Positions 1-7,684 of a stretch of DNA of 36,433 nucleotides are shown piece by piece. Below the pieces are notes generated by a model that saw nothing but the letters and a program-made list of their open reading frames with translations, did no database searches and had not been told where the DNA came from. The stretch is from Patescibacteria group bacterium (lineage in GTDB: Bacteria; Patescibacteriota; Patescibacteriia; 2-12-FULL-60-25), in the NCBI GenBank assembly GCA_029210915.1, contig JARGGJ010000015.1, forward strand, positions 1-36,433. Reading direction: 5' to 3'. The position numbers were made by a program, and so were the translations under genes. Positions within the stretch are counted from its first letter, which is position 1; each line of letters begins with the position of its first letter.

Positions 1-1
1 G

Positions 2-763
2 TGTACGCTTCCGATGATTAAAGAGATTAAAAGCAAGATGAAGACAGCGAAGGTGGAGATCTTTGTGCATGGTGCGATGTGTGTGTCTGTATCGGGGCGT
101 TGTTTTATGTCTAACTTTTTAGAGTGTAAATCTGCGAATCGCGGGGAATGTTTTCAGCCTTGCAGGCGCGAGTATACGGTGCGAGATAAGGAATCCGGTC
201 ATGAACTGGATGTTAGTAATGGATACGTGATGAGCCCGAAGGATCTTTGCACGATAGAGATTTTGGATGAGATTGTGGAGACGGGAGCTGATTATTTGAA
301 GATTGAAGGCAGGGGGAGATCGCCGGAATATATCAAGACGACAGTTGCTTGTTATCGCAGAGGTGTGGATGCGGTTTTGGCCGGAAAATACACAGAAGAA
401 CTGAAAGATGAGTTGCTCGAGGAATTAAAGAAAGTTTATAATCGCGGATTTTCTACGGGTTTTATGTTTGGCAGGCCGGCGCATGAGGCTTGGTCGCGGG
501 TGCGTAATAGCCAGGCTACGGAGAAAAAAGAATATTTGGGGAAGGTGCAGAATTATTATCGCAAGACAAATATCGCGGAGCTGAAAGTTTTAAATGGGGA
601 GTTACAGGTTGGCGATGTGTTGCAGTTTCAGGGACCGACAACCGGAGTGGAGCGGATCACCGTTGAATCTTTTGAATCGCATCCGAATCAGGAAGCCACA
701 ATTGAAACTAGTTTTATTGTGAGGAAGAGTGATGAGGTGTATCGAATCACTAATAATGCATGA
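2..763 (+). CDS. U32 family peptidase/tRNA hydroxylation-type protein, 3' part (5' end outside window)
   Basis: The reading frame is open from the window edge, so this is the C-terminal part of a longer protein. The U32 signature is visible near its start: EIFVHGAMC, then SGRCFMS and further cysteines (NRGECFQPCRREY). In this family these cysteines are thought to bind an iron-sulfur cluster. Members such as TrhP and RlhA act in tRNA or rRNA hydroxylation, although the family is named for collagenase-type peptidases. The segment with Y-x-x-TVACYR and the C-terminal beta-rich tail (from about residue 185) fits TrhP/YegQ-like members. The stop is TGA at 761-763, so TGA is a stop codon here. The exact substrate is inferred from the family only. 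The next gene starts about 275 bp downstream. Confidence 0.85.
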   Translation, partial: CTLPMIKEIKSKMKTAKVEIFVHGAMCVSVSGRCFMSNFLECKSANRGECFQPCRREYTVRDKESGHELDVSNGYVMSPKDLCTIEILDEIVETGADYLKIEGRGRSPEYIKTTVACYRRGVDAVLAGKYTEELKDELLEELKKVYNRGFSTGFMFGRPAHEAWSRVRNSQATEKKEYLGKVQNYYRKTNIAELKVLNGELQVGDVLQFQGPTTGVERITVESFESHPNQEATIETSFIVRKSDEVYRITNNA

Positions 764-789
764 TGCATGATGCATAACAATATAAACCG

Positions 790-955
790 TAGAGACGTCC
801 CGTTGGGGTGTTTTTGCTTAGTAAACTCAATCAAACCCACTCTGTAGTGATAATCCCTTGTGGTTATCCGTACTATCGCTGAAAGCGGGACTGAGGAGTT
901 TGGGGATTTTTTACCTAAATTTAGCCAAAGAATTAGGTAAGCGTCTTAACAGAAC
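790..955 (+). ncRNA. Candidate structured RNA of unknown class
   Basis: No gene lies between 764 and 1037, but the sequence can fold extensively. Visible helices: GAGACG (792-797) with CGTCTT (942-947); TCCCG (798-802) with CGGGA (886-890); TAGT (845-848) with ACTA (872-875), enclosing GATAA-CC/GGTTATC (849-856/862-868); and TTACCTAA (911-918) with TTAGGTAA (933-940). A U-run follows at 906-912. A separate promoter (extended -10 at 966-974) follows the fold and serves the next gene, so this may be an independent transcript rather than a leader. I cannot match it to 6S, tmRNA, SRP or RNase P RNA. Strand is assumed from the neighbouring genes. Confidence 0.3.
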
Positions 956-974
956 CTGATTTTTATGCTATATT
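945..974 (+). promoter_or_regulatory. Promoter of the receiver-like gene
   Basis: An extended -10 (TGC plus TATATT, 966-974) is preceded by a TTAACA-like -35 at 945-950, spaced 18 bp. The start codon is 63 nt further on. This gene therefore has a long leader, with a small hairpin (CGGTT/AACCG around 1000-1011) and a Shine-Dalgarno site, unlike most genes in the window. Confidence 0.5.
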
Positions 975-1037
975 TAGCCGTCAAATAGACACCCTGTCGG
1001 TTGGGAAAACCGTTGGTTCTTTAGCTAGGGAGAGAAA

Positions 1038-1457
1038 ATGCATCTACGAATATTGTTTCTTGATGACTATGCTGAAACTCTTCGAGTCAGAAGAGAGCTA
1101 GAAGAGCATGGCGTTGTGTGTGAAATGGTGCCGAATGTTGAGTGTACATCAACGAGTAAGCGAAATTTGGAACGCGGTATGCCTTTGGCGAAGCGTGACC
1201 ATGAGCGTATCTGCGATCTTGTAAAAGTTCTAACACGCCTAGAAGTTGTTGACTTGGTTGTTCTTGGCAACAATCTGGGTTATGGGTTGTTGTTGGCAGA
1301 GGTGGTATCGGAAAGGATGAAAGAGCAGACGGTAATAGTTTGGAATGATCCACCGCTTGAGGGGCTGAAACCATATCAAGATCTAGGTTTTAAGCTCTTC
1401 GCTTCTCGCTTGGAAGTTGGACGAGTTATACGTGAACTTGCCAATAATGTACTGTAA
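1038..1457 (+). CDS. Receiver-like (CheY-fold) domain protein, probably degenerate
   Basis: A 139-residue protein. The N-terminus reads RILFLDDYAETLRVRRELEEHG, which resembles beta1 of a response-regulator receiver domain with its paired acidic residues (D9, D10). The later segment VDLVVLGNN falls where the phosphorylated aspartate should be, but shows asparagines instead. The canonical Lys-Pro near the C-terminus is also not evident (FASRLEVGRVIRELA). It is therefore probably a receiver fold that no longer takes a phosphate, or an unrelated Rossmann-like protein. No output domain is present. The start is fixed by a purine-rich Shine-Dalgarno stretch (AGGGAGAG) just before ATG 1038. It is monocistronic, with its own terminator downstream. 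Confidence 0.5.
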   Translation: MHLRILFLDDYAETLRVRRELEEHGVVCEMVPNVECTSTSKRNLERGMPLAKRDHERICDLVKVLTRLEVVDLVVLGNNLGYGLLLAEVVSERMKEQTVIVWNDPPLEGLKPYQDLGFKLFASRLEVGRVIRELANNVL

Positions 1458-1475
1458 TTGTTAAGTTTGTATCTC

Positions 1476-1521
1476 GGCTCGTTCGGATGGGAGTTTTATT
1501 CTCGCCGAACGGGCTTTTTTT
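1476..1521 (+). terminator. Rho-independent terminator after the receiver-like gene
   Basis: GGCTCGTTCGG (1476-1486) pairs with CCGAACGGGC (1505-1514) with one G-U pair, followed by seven T. The last T of the run is also the first base of the TGn element of the next promoter, so terminator and promoter abut. Confidence 0.85.
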
Positions 1522-1529
1522 GATATACT
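1521..1529 (+). promoter_or_regulatory. Extended -10 of the methyltransferase gene
   Basis: TGA followed by TATACT (1524-1529) ends six bases before ATG 1536. That spacing puts the transcript start at or on the start codon, implying a leaderless mRNA. Confidence 0.55.
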
Positions 1530-1535
1530 ACCTTC

Positions 1536-2135
1536 ATGGAAACATTAATATTCTCTTTACAAATTTTTATTGTCATCATCTGTTTGATTGTTATGATAAT
1601 TGGCTTCATGTATCAGTGGAGCCTTTTTGCTACGCGCGCGCCGTTTGTGGAGATACCGAAGGAGGTGTTGGGAGATATTGTGAAAGCGCTGGATGTTAAG
1701 CCAGGGAGTGTCGTTTATGATTTGGGGAGTGGGGATGGGAGAGTTTTAGAGGCTTGTTATCGCGTGCAATCTGACGCGAAGTATGTGGGAATCGATAAAG
1801 CGATTGTTCCGCATGTTTATGCCAAGTTGAGGTTGAGGTATAGAAAGATTCCATCCGGGGCGATTAAGTTATTGCATAAGAATTTTTTTAAGCAGGATTT
1901 ATCTGACGCGACTCATGTGTATGTTTATTTGTTTCCGGGGCTTTTGAAGAGTCTTTTGCCAAAATTACAAAAAGATCTTAAACCGGGGACCAGAGTTGTG
2001 TCTTGTGATTTTGAGTTTCCGGAAGAGTTTAAGCCGGTGCAAGTTATCGATCTTAATCGGCCGAAGGGGAAGAGGGGGAGGAGATTGTATGTCTACGAAA
2101 TAACCAATCACCAAATTCCAATAATCAATGAATAA
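1536..2135 (+). CDS. Membrane-anchored class I SAM-dependent methyltransferase (FAM173-like)
   Basis: A 199-residue protein. Residues 5-25 form one hydrophobic segment, probably an N-terminal membrane anchor. Residues 59-70 (VVYDLGSGDGRV) are methyltransferase motif I for binding S-adenosylmethionine, and VGID marks motif II. The later segment DLSDATHVYVYLFPGLLKSLLPKL and KPGTRVVSC closely resemble the FAM173/ATPSC-KMT group of protein lysine methyltransferases, as I remember that family. If so, a membrane protein such as ATP synthase subunit c would be a plausible substrate, but this is inference. ATG 1536 is chosen because a good extended -10 ends just before it and there is no Shine-Dalgarno site. 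The 3' end runs into an ATTGGTTATT-type repeat tract. Confidence 0.75.
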   Translation: METLIFSLQIFIVIICLIVMIIGFMYQWSLFATRAPFVEIPKEVLGDIVKALDVKPGSVVYDLGSGDGRVLEACYRVQSDAKYVGIDKAIVPHVYAKLRLRYRKIPSGAIKLLHKNFFKQDLSDATHVYVYLFPGLLKSLLPKLQKDLKPGTRVVSCDFEFPEEFKPVQVIDLNRPKGKRGRRLYVYEITNHQIPIINE

Positions 2136-2258
2136 CCAATCACCAAATTCCAATAACCAATGAATGAGTAATATTATTTTATTAACTAATCAAATAATCA
2201 ATAACCAAATGCAGTTCAGGTATTGGATGTTGGAATTTGATTATTGGTTATTACATAC
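2098..2258. repeat. ATTGGTTATT-family word repeats, first tract
   Basis: Imperfect tandem words: AACCAATCACCAAATTCCAATA occurs twice in slightly varied form (2102-2160), followed by the complementary orientation (TTGGAATTTGATTATTGGTTATT, 2231-2252). Two arms in opposite orientation can form a hairpin. The second arm runs up to the start of the next gene. Similar tracts lie at 2622-2654 and 4018-4217. Confidence 0.7.
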
Positions 2259-2261
2259 TTT

Positions 2262-2618
2262 ATGCAGAAATTTGATTTAGAGGATAGGACGCTTGAATTT
2301 GCCAGAAGAGTTATTAGATTATGTAAATCAATGCCTTTTAATACAATAAATGATCAGATAATTAAACAACTTATTAGATCGTCGGGTTCAATTGGAGCGA
2401 ATTATCGTGAAGCAAATGACTGTTTGGGTGATAAAGACTTTATATTTAGATTTAAAATTTCACGTAAAGAAATCAAAGAAACAGTGTATTGGTTGGAGTT
2501 GTTAAAGGAGGCGAATTCAAGTAGAGCTGGAGAAGTTGAGGTGGAAATTGTTGAGGCGATGGAGATGAAAAAGATTTTTTCAGTAATTATCCACAAATTG
2601 GAAACTAAAAAGCATTAA
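2262..2618 (+). CDS. Four-helix bundle protein (23S rRNA intervening-sequence/S23 family)
   Basis: A 118-residue, all-helical protein. It contains the family's typical features: an F-x-R-x-V-I-x-L start, IIKQLIRSSGSIGANYREA in the middle (compare the usual LRRAA-S-I-x-N-I-A-E-G), and KEIKETVYWLELL near the end. Members were first found inside 23S rRNA intervening sequences, but many are free-standing genes of unknown role, as here; no rRNA gene is in the window. A TTG 18 bases upstream in the same frame lies inside the repeat tract, so ATG 2262 is preferred. The gene is flanked on both sides by the same ATTGGTTATT-type repeats, which could suggest it travels with them. Confidence 0.8.
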   Translation: MQKFDLEDRTLEFARRVIRLCKSMPFNTINDQIIKQLIRSSGSIGANYREANDCLGDKDFIFRFKISRKEIKETVYWLELLKEANSSRAGEVEVEIVEAMEMKKIFSVIIHKLETKKH

Positions 2619-2621
2619 AAC

Positions 2622-2654
2622 TGATTGATTATTGGAATTTGATTATTGGTTATT
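2622..2654. repeat. ATTGGTTATT-family word repeats, second tract
   Basis: A short tract containing GATTATTGGAATTTGATTATTGGTTATT-like words. It follows the four-helix-bundle gene and leads directly into the next promoter. Confidence 0.65.
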
Positions 2655-2665
2655 GCAAATTATTG

Positions 2666-2674
2666 TGCTATAAT
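2666..2674 (+). promoter_or_regulatory. Extended -10 of the secreted Cys-rich gene
   Basis: TGC followed by consensus TATAAT (2669-2674) lies 12 bases before ATG 2687, so the transcript is predicted to have about five leader bases or fewer. Confidence 0.6.
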
Positions 2675-2686
2675 TAGTTTAATTGT

Positions 2687-3910
2687 ATGATAAAAAAATC
2701 TCGAGTGTCTTCGAAAACAAAAAAGACGCAAAGCTATAATATACAACACCTGCATTCTTGGTTGTTTGGGTTAGCGGTGCTGACTATTTTGGCGGTTGGG
2801 GTGCCGGTAGTGCTGTGGGCGCAATCCAACGATGCACCTCACAGAGTAAGTGTTGATGCTGGGGCTCTTAGCCAACTGCAAATGAAGCTTGCGGATTTGC
2901 AACAAAGTTTGGATTCACTTATGGCATCAAAAACAGAGATTGGCGAGCCGGCTTTGGGTTTTGTTACCATGCCCGATGATTTTAGAGCTGATTGTTTGAA
3001 TCAATGCAGAGAGCAGCAAGTTAGTTGTTTCGATGAATATGAGGGCACGGAACCATTCGGTTTGCATCCATGTTTGTCGCAATCCAGCGCTTGTATTACA
3101 TCGTGTAACGATGCACCTCGAGCTCCGGTTTCTTGCCAAGATAGGTGCGCTGTTGCCTTGGGTGGATGTGTAGAGAGTGTAGTTGCACCAAAAGGTACGG
3201 TTGTCGCAGATGAACAGGCGGCTTTAGATGTTTGCAGGATGCAAAATGTGGAATGTTTAATTAATGCTTGTAATTTATCAAACGAAGCTGCGATGCCCGA
3301 TACTTATTGCACAGATCAATGCAGGCGTTTGAATGTGATTTGTTCCACCGGGTCAACTCAATACGATGTAAACGCCATGGAGCTTTGTAAAAGGATGGAG
3401 CAAACATGTAATCAACGTTTATGCGCCAGGGTAGGTTTGTTTCCCGGCGTAAAAATCATGCAAACCGATGATGGAACTTATTTTGCGGATCAAAATGGAA
3501 AAGCTTTATATACTTACGCAAAAGATGCCAAGGGTGTAAGCGAATGCGCTGGCGCATGTTTGGATAATTGGCCGATGTTTTATGTGGAGGATTTAATGTT
3601 GGGAAATGATCTGAATAAAGAGGATTTTGATTCCATTTTACGTGAAGATGGCAATATGCAGTTAACCTATAAAGGTTGGCCTTTGTATTATTATGCCGGA
3701 GATCAGATTCAAGGAGATACAAATGGAAATATGAAAAATAATGAGTGGTATTTGGCTAACAGTGAGACACGGGCGTTAAGCCGTGATGTTTGTGAGGCTT
3801 CGTGCGATATGGATTTTGAAGAATGCAAAAGATCCGATGAAATGCCTTTTACATGCCAACAAAAGATGGAGAGTTGCAGAATTTCTTGTTTCGACTTTTC
3901 AACCAACTAG
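2687..3910 (+). CDS. Secreted/anchored Cys-rich protein with COG4315-type secreted repeat
   Basis: A 407-residue protein. A basic N-terminus is followed by a hydrophobic segment (about residues 25-46), which is a signal peptide or membrane anchor; residues 60-82 may form a short coiled coil. Residues 100-250 contain many CxxxC-type cysteine groups (CLNQC, CQDRC, CTDQC), and another cluster sits at the C-terminus (CEASC...CQQKMESC), all suited to disulfides outside the cell. Between them, about 258-360, is the pattern of the secreted-repeat (Lipoprotein_15, COG4315) family: YFADQNGKALYTYAKD, CAGACLDNWPMFY and TYKGWPLYYYAGD. The function of that family is not known. The cysteine content implies an oxidative folding route, or oxidation after secretion. 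Confidence 0.75.
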   Translation: MIKKSRVSSKTKKTQSYNIQHLHSWLFGLAVLTILAVGVPVVLWAQSNDAPHRVSVDAGALSQLQMKLADLQQSLDSLMASKTEIGEPALGFVTMPDDFRADCLNQCREQQVSCFDEYEGTEPFGLHPCLSQSSACITSCNDAPRAPVSCQDRCAVALGGCVESVVAPKGTVVADEQAALDVCRMQNVECLINACNLSNEAAMPDTYCTDQCRRLNVICSTGSTQYDVNAMELCKRMEQTCNQRLCARVGLFPGVKIMQTDDGTYFADQNGKALYTYAKDAKGVSECAGACLDNWPMFYVEDLMLGNDLNKEDFDSILREDGNMQLTYKGWPLYYYAGDQIQGDTNGNMKNNEWYLANSETRALSRDVCEASCDMDFEECKRSDEMPFTCQQKMESCRISCFDFSTN

Positions 3911-3952
3911 AAAACTGTACGTCGTACATCGTACTTTGTACAACGTACAAAA

Positions 3953-3977
3953 ACGGAGTTAAGGCTTCGTTTTTTTG
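3953..3977 (+). terminator. Terminator after the Cys-rich secreted protein
   Basis: ACGGAG (3953-3958) pairs with CTTCGT (3965-3970), one G-U pair, followed by a run of T to 3977. Confidence 0.75.
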
Positions 3978-4017
3978 ACTTCTATTTACCAACGTTCTAT
4001 ATTTGTTCTATAAACTA

Positions 4018-4217
4018 GTAATAACCAATAACCAAGCTCCAATATCCAATAAATATCAAATAAAAGCTTAAATAAATATAAACGAGATTCAGTTGTTATT
4101 GTTTTGAATTTGTTTGGAGATTGTAATTTGGAAATTAGGTTTATATCCAATTGGTTATTTGATGATTGATAATTGGTTATTTATTGATGATTGGAATATT
4201 GATTATTGGTTATTACA
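4018..4217. repeat. ATTGGTTATT-family word repeats, third tract
   Basis: The left arm carries AATAACCAATAACCAAGCTCC and AATATCCAATAAATATC words; the right arm (4141-4216) carries ATCCAATTGGTTATTTG, GATAATTGGTTATT and TGATTATTGGTTATTAC. The final 15 bases match those ending the first tract, and both run into ATGCAGAAA of the following gene. Confidence 0.7.
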
Positions 4218-4224
4218 GTGAGTT

Positions 4225-5514
4225 ATGCAGAAAAGTTTGTTTACAAATGATTTGGGTCAATCAGATTTGCATAAACCTTTGGCGGATAGGATGAGGCCGA
4301 GGAGTTTTGATGAGGTTTATGGGCAAGAGGATCTGGTTAAACCGGGTTCGGCTTTTAGGAATCTTGTAGAGCAAGATAAAGTACCAAGTTGCATATTTTG
4401 GGGTCCTCCGGGTACAGGTAAGACCACACTAGCCGAGGTTATAGCAAGAACTACGGAGGCTGAGTTTGTGCCATTGTCGGCGGTGACTGCGGGGGTGTCG
4501 GACATTCGCAAAATTGTTGCGGTTGCGGAAGAACGATTAAAGATGGGGAAGCGGACGATTTTGTTTATAGATGAAATTCATAGGTTTAATAAAAGCCAAC
4601 AAGATGCTTTGTTACCGCATGTGGAGCGAGGAACGGTGATTTTTATTGGCGCAACTACAGAGAACCCAAGTTTTGAAGTTAATCATGCTCTTTTATCGCG
4701 GGCGCGGGTTTTTACTTTATCGGCGTTAGGTGAGGGTGATCTAAAAGAGATTTTGAGTCGAGCGCTTCTGGATGAGGAGAGAGGTTTAGGAAAGGTTAAG
4801 GTCAAGGTTGATGAACATGCTTTAAAGTCGATTGTGCAGATTGCGGATGGGGATGCGAGGGCAGGGCTGAATGTATTGGAGATGTGCGTCAATTCAATCG
4901 GAGCTAAGGGGCCTAAAGCGAAAAAAGGTCAAAATGGTTCAGTGAACAGTGGACAGGGATTAGTGACGAACGAAACAGTCAGGACTGTCTTAAAACGGTC
5001 GCATATGGTTTATGATAAGGGCGGGGAGGAGCATTATAATATTATAAGTGCGTTGCATAAATCCATGCGCGGGTCGGATGCGGATGCTTCGTTGTATTGG
5101 CTCGCGAGGATGCTTGAGGCTGGGGAGGATCCGATTTATGTCGCACGGCGCGTTGTCCGCTTTGCATCTGAAGACATTGGTTTGGCGGATCCGCAAGCTT
5201 TGGTACAGGCAATGAGCGCAATGCAGGCGGTAAAGTTGATTGGAATGCCCGAGTGTAATGTGCATTTGGCGCAGGCAGTGGTTTATTGCGCCCGCGCCAA
5301 GAAATCCAATCAACTTTATGAAGCTTATGGAAAAGCGGCGCGGGATGCCAAGGAGACATCGCATATTGGCGTGCCTTTGCATTTAAGGAACGCTCCAACA
5401 TCTTTAATGAAAGATCTGGGCTATGGGAAAGATTACAAATACAATCCCTCGTTTGAGGAACCTGTAGAACAGGATTATTTGCCGGAGGAACTGAAGAAAC
5501 GGAAATATTTATAA
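4225..5514 (+). CDS. rarA: Replication-associated recombination ATPase RarA (MgsA)
   Basis: A 429-residue AAA+ ATPase acting at stalled replication forks. Walker A is GPPGTGKTT (residues 60-68), Walker [11 protein letters not shown] (112-121), and sensor 1 lies in [12 protein letters not shown] (139-150). The RarA-type C-terminal tetramerisation region follows ([27 protein letters not shown] and [13 protein letters not shown]). Length and order match the family. Start ATG 4225 comes directly after a repeat tract, with no Shine-Dalgarno site. One oddity: residues about 230-248 ([15 protein letters not shown]) lie in a variable loop whose DNA (4938-4958) resembles an intergenic repeat word found at 5691-5719 and 16861-16893, suggesting a repeat inserted in frame. 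Confidence 0.93.
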   Translation: MQKSLFTNDLGQSDLHKPLADRMRPRSFDEVYGQEDLVKPGSAFRNLVEQDKVPSCIFWGPPGTGKTTLAEVIARTTEAEFVPLSAVTAGVSDIRKIVAVAEERLKMGKRTILFIDEIHRFNKSQQDALLPHVERGTVIFIGATTENPSFEVNHALLSRARVFTLSALGEGDLKEILSRALLDEERGLGKVKVKVDEHALKSIVQIADGDARAGLNVLEMCVNSIGAKGPKAKKGQNGSVNSGQGLVTNETVRTVLKRSHMVYDKGGEEHYNIISALHKSMRGSDADASLYWLARMLEAGEDPIYVARRVVRFASEDIGLADPQALVQAMSAMQAVKLIGMPECNVHLAQAVVYCARAKKSNQLYEAYGKAARDAKETSHIGVPLHLRNAPTSLMKDLGYGKDYKYNPSFEEPVEQDYLPEELKKRKYL

Positions 5515-5803
5515 ATTAGTACTTAGTCCTAGTCGTATACTGGGGGTCGGGTTTTGTAGGGGCGTATCCTTGCTGCGCCACTCGAAGTGTATACGGAGTG
5601 TGGTGATCGCCCGTGCTAACGCCGTAGGCGGAACTTAAAGTCAAAGTAGGGTAAGATTCCAACAACGGATGTAGTTTTTTATATCTTTAGTGAGTGATCA
5701 GCGGACAGTGAACAGGGGGTGGCGAGCGATGTTGGGGGTTGGCTGTATTGTCGAGGTTGGTTTGGCGTTGTCGAGCTTAGCTCGGCGTTGTACAATGGTT
5801 CGG
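5515..5803. other. Intergenic region with repeat words upstream of the PBP gene
   Basis: About 290 bases without a gene if the PBP starts at 5804. The region begins with AGTACTTAGTCCTAGTCG words, then a GC-richer stretch that could pair GGGCG (5564-5568) with CGCCC (5607-5611), then an AGTGATCAGCGGACAGTG word, and last a CGAGCTTAGCTCG palindrome (5772-5784) inside the promoter spacer. Confidence 0.5.
5768..5796 (+). promoter_or_regulatory. Likely promoter of the PBP gene
   Basis: TTGTCG (5768-5773), 17 bp, TACAAT (5791-5796), ending seven bases before ATG 5804. The spacer holds a 13-bp palindrome (CGAGCTTAGCTCG) that could form a hairpin or bind a regulator. The match to consensus is moderate. 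Confidence 0.45.
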
Positions 5804-7552
5804 ATGAGGCAAAGATATCTGCAAGAAAAGGCGGAGACGCATAATACGGCTCGGCGTTTTTGGTTTTTGGTATTTGTTTTGGCTGTTGTTGGCTTTATTT
5901 TTGTTTTACGTTTGGCAAAATTTCAGATTTTAGATAAATCCATGTATCAAGTTTTGGCGTCTGATCAATATGATTTGGAATCAAAATTGTTACCCAGCCG
6001 TGGCAGGATTCTGATAAAAGATCCCATGGATGGAAAACTGTATCCATTGGCCGCGAATCGTGATTCGTGGCAGGTTTTTGCGGAACCAAAGAACATAAGT
6101 GATCCGGTGGTTACGGCACATGAACTTTCGGGAGTTTTGGGAATTCCGGATGTGGATTTAATAGCAAAATTAGCGGATAAGCCCGATGACCCTTATGAGC
6201 CGATTACTCGTGATGTTGAAACGGCGGTAGTAGAAGAGTTGAGATCTAAAAATTTGGAGGGCATAGGATATGCTCGCAGTATTGCCAGGTTGTATCCGGA
6301 AAAAAACATGGGTGGCCAAGTGGTGGGTGTTGTAACGCAAAACGATCAGGGCGCTCTGGAGGGTCGTTATGGTGTTGAATATACATTTGACGAGCAATTA
6401 GCCGGGCATCCGGGGAGTTTTTCGGTAGAAACGGATAGGGCGGGCAGGAGGATTATATTTGGGCAAAGTAAATTGATAGAGGCGACAGATGGTGATGATG
6501 TAATTTTAACTTTAGACAGATCCATCCAGTTTCAGGCTTGTGAGAGAATCAGGCAGGGAGTTTTAAATTATCAAGCCGATAATGGAACGATGATAGTGAT
6601 GGATTCTGATACGGGGGCGATTTTAGCTATGTGTTCTTTTCCGGATTTTGATCCATCAAATTTAAAAGAGGTGGAGGATGTGGGGATTTTTAATAATCCG
6701 GCAACTTTTGTTGCTTATGAACCGGGATCGGTTTTTAAAGCGATTACCATGGCGGGTGGTTTGAATGAAGATAAGGTTAATCCCAATACTACTTACGAGG
6801 ATAAGGGTTTTTTGGAAATTGATGATTTTACGATTAAAAATTCAGATGGCAAAGTTCATGGAATTAAAACAATGACCGAGGTTTTGGATGAATCGTTGAA
6901 TACGGGATCTATTTTTGTGATGAGGCAGTTGGGTAAAAAAGTTTTTCAGGATTATGTGAAGGAGTTTGGTTTTGGTGAAAGTACGGGGATTGAGTTACGT
7001 CCGGAATCATCCGGTGATATATCAAGTTTAGAAAATAAAGGCGAAATTTTTGCGGCTACAGCATCTTATGGCCAGGGTATTACAGTTACTCCGGTTCAGC
7101 TGATTGCAGCGTTTGGAGCTTTGGCGAATTACGGAAAGCTGATGAGGCCATATATTGTATCGGAAATTATTCATGCCGATGGTACCCGTGAAGTAACCGA
7201 ACCAAAAATTGTTCGAGAGGTTATTACTCAAAGATCTGCCCAATTGATAACAAGAATGTTAACCAGTGTGGTAGAGGGTACGCACGGTGAATTGGCGCAA
7301 GTCCCCGGCTATTGGGTTGCAGGTAAAACCGGAACGGCTCAGGTTGCTAAGCGCGGGAGCCGGGGTTATGAAGCTAATAAGTTTATTACGACTTTTATAG
7401 GCTATGCTCCAGCTGATGAGCCGGAGTTCGTTATGCTGGTAAAACTCGAAAATCCAAAAACTACCATGTGGGCAGCTTCAAGCGCGGCGCCGATTTTTGG
7501 TGATATGGCGAAGTATCTGTTGAATTATCTCAATATAAAGCCAACTAGATAG
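5804..7552 (+). CDS. Class B penicillin-binding protein (FtsI/PBP2-type transpeptidase)
   Basis: A 582-residue peptidoglycan D,D-transpeptidase of the cell-wall synthesis pathway. A single N-terminal membrane helix (about residues 15-37, FWFLVFVLAVVGFIFVL) anchors it, followed by a dimerisation region and the catalytic domain. The three penicillin-binding motifs are present: S309-V-F-K312, S364-L-N366 and K508-T-G510. GRILIKDP and VVGVVTQNDQGALEGRYGVE are typical of the N-terminal region. The frame is open 114 bases further upstream, but that extension translates repeat-rich DNA. ATG 5804, seven bases after a -10 hexamer, is therefore chosen. I cannot decide between divisome FtsI and elongasome PBP2 from sequence alone; length and C-terminus favour FtsI (SpoVD-like without PASTA). 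Confidence 0.9.
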   Translation: MRQRYLQEKAETHNTARRFWFLVFVLAVVGFIFVLRLAKFQILDKSMYQVLASDQYDLESKLLPSRGRILIKDPMDGKLYPLAANRDSWQVFAEPKNISDPVVTAHELSGVLGIPDVDLIAKLADKPDDPYEPITRDVETAVVEELRSKNLEGIGYARSIARLYPEKNMGGQVVGVVTQNDQGALEGRYGVEYTFDEQLAGHPGSFSVETDRAGRRIIFGQSKLIEATDGDDVILTLDRSIQFQACERIRQGVLNYQADNGTMIVMDSDTGAILAMCSFPDFDPSNLKEVEDVGIFNNPATFVAYEPGSVFKAITMAGGLNEDKVNPNTTYEDKGFLEIDDFTIKNSDGKVHGIKTMTEVLDESLNTGSIFVMRQLGKKVFQDYVKEFGFGESTGIELRPESSGDISSLENKGEIFAATASYGQGITVTPVQLIAAFGALANYGKLMRPYIVSEIIHADGTREVTEPKIVREVITQRSAQLITRMLTSVVEGTHGELAQVPGYWVAGKTGTAQVAKRGSRGYEANKFITTFIGYAPADEPEFVMLVKLENPKTTMWAASSAAPIFGDMAKYLLNYLNIKPTR

Positions 7553-7587
7553 AATTACTGGATTTAAATAATAAATAATAAAAATTT

Positions 7588-7673
7588 AGTTTGTAAAGTT
7601 CATAAAGTTTGTAAAGTGGTTATTAGGTTGATTGGCTTTATAAGCTTTATAAACTTTTAACCTTATAAACTAA
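7588..7673. repeat. GTTTATAAAG word repeats in inverted arms
   Basis: The left arm repeats TTTGTAAAG/TTCATAAAG words; the right arm repeats CTTTATAA/CTTTATAAAC, the complementary orientation. Together they can form a long imperfect stem. The same word family recurs at 32516-32602 before the helicase gene. Confidence 0.65.
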
Positions 7674-7684
7674 AACAAATAATA

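Larger units (their letters stand above)
3911..4224. other. Intergenic region with GTAC words, terminator and ATTGGTTATT tract
   Basis: No gene is seen in these 314 bases. They hold a cluster of GTAC-centred words (3917-3949), a terminator (3953-3977), and then the third and longest ATTGGTTATT-family tract (4018-4217), whose right half is the inverted orientation of its left half. Confidence 0.7.

Noticed and set aside
790-955. 6S RNA, tmRNA, SRP RNA or RNase P RNA
   Set aside because: None of the conserved sequence blocks of these RNAs that I know could be found; only generic helices are visible.
2262-2618. Intervening sequence inside a 23S rRNA gene
   Set aside because: The protein belongs to the S23 family, but no rRNA sequence surrounds it.
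5690-5803. 38-residue N-terminal extension of the PBP
   Set aside because: It translates repeat words and a palindrome, and a -10 hexamer ends seven bases before ATG 5804.
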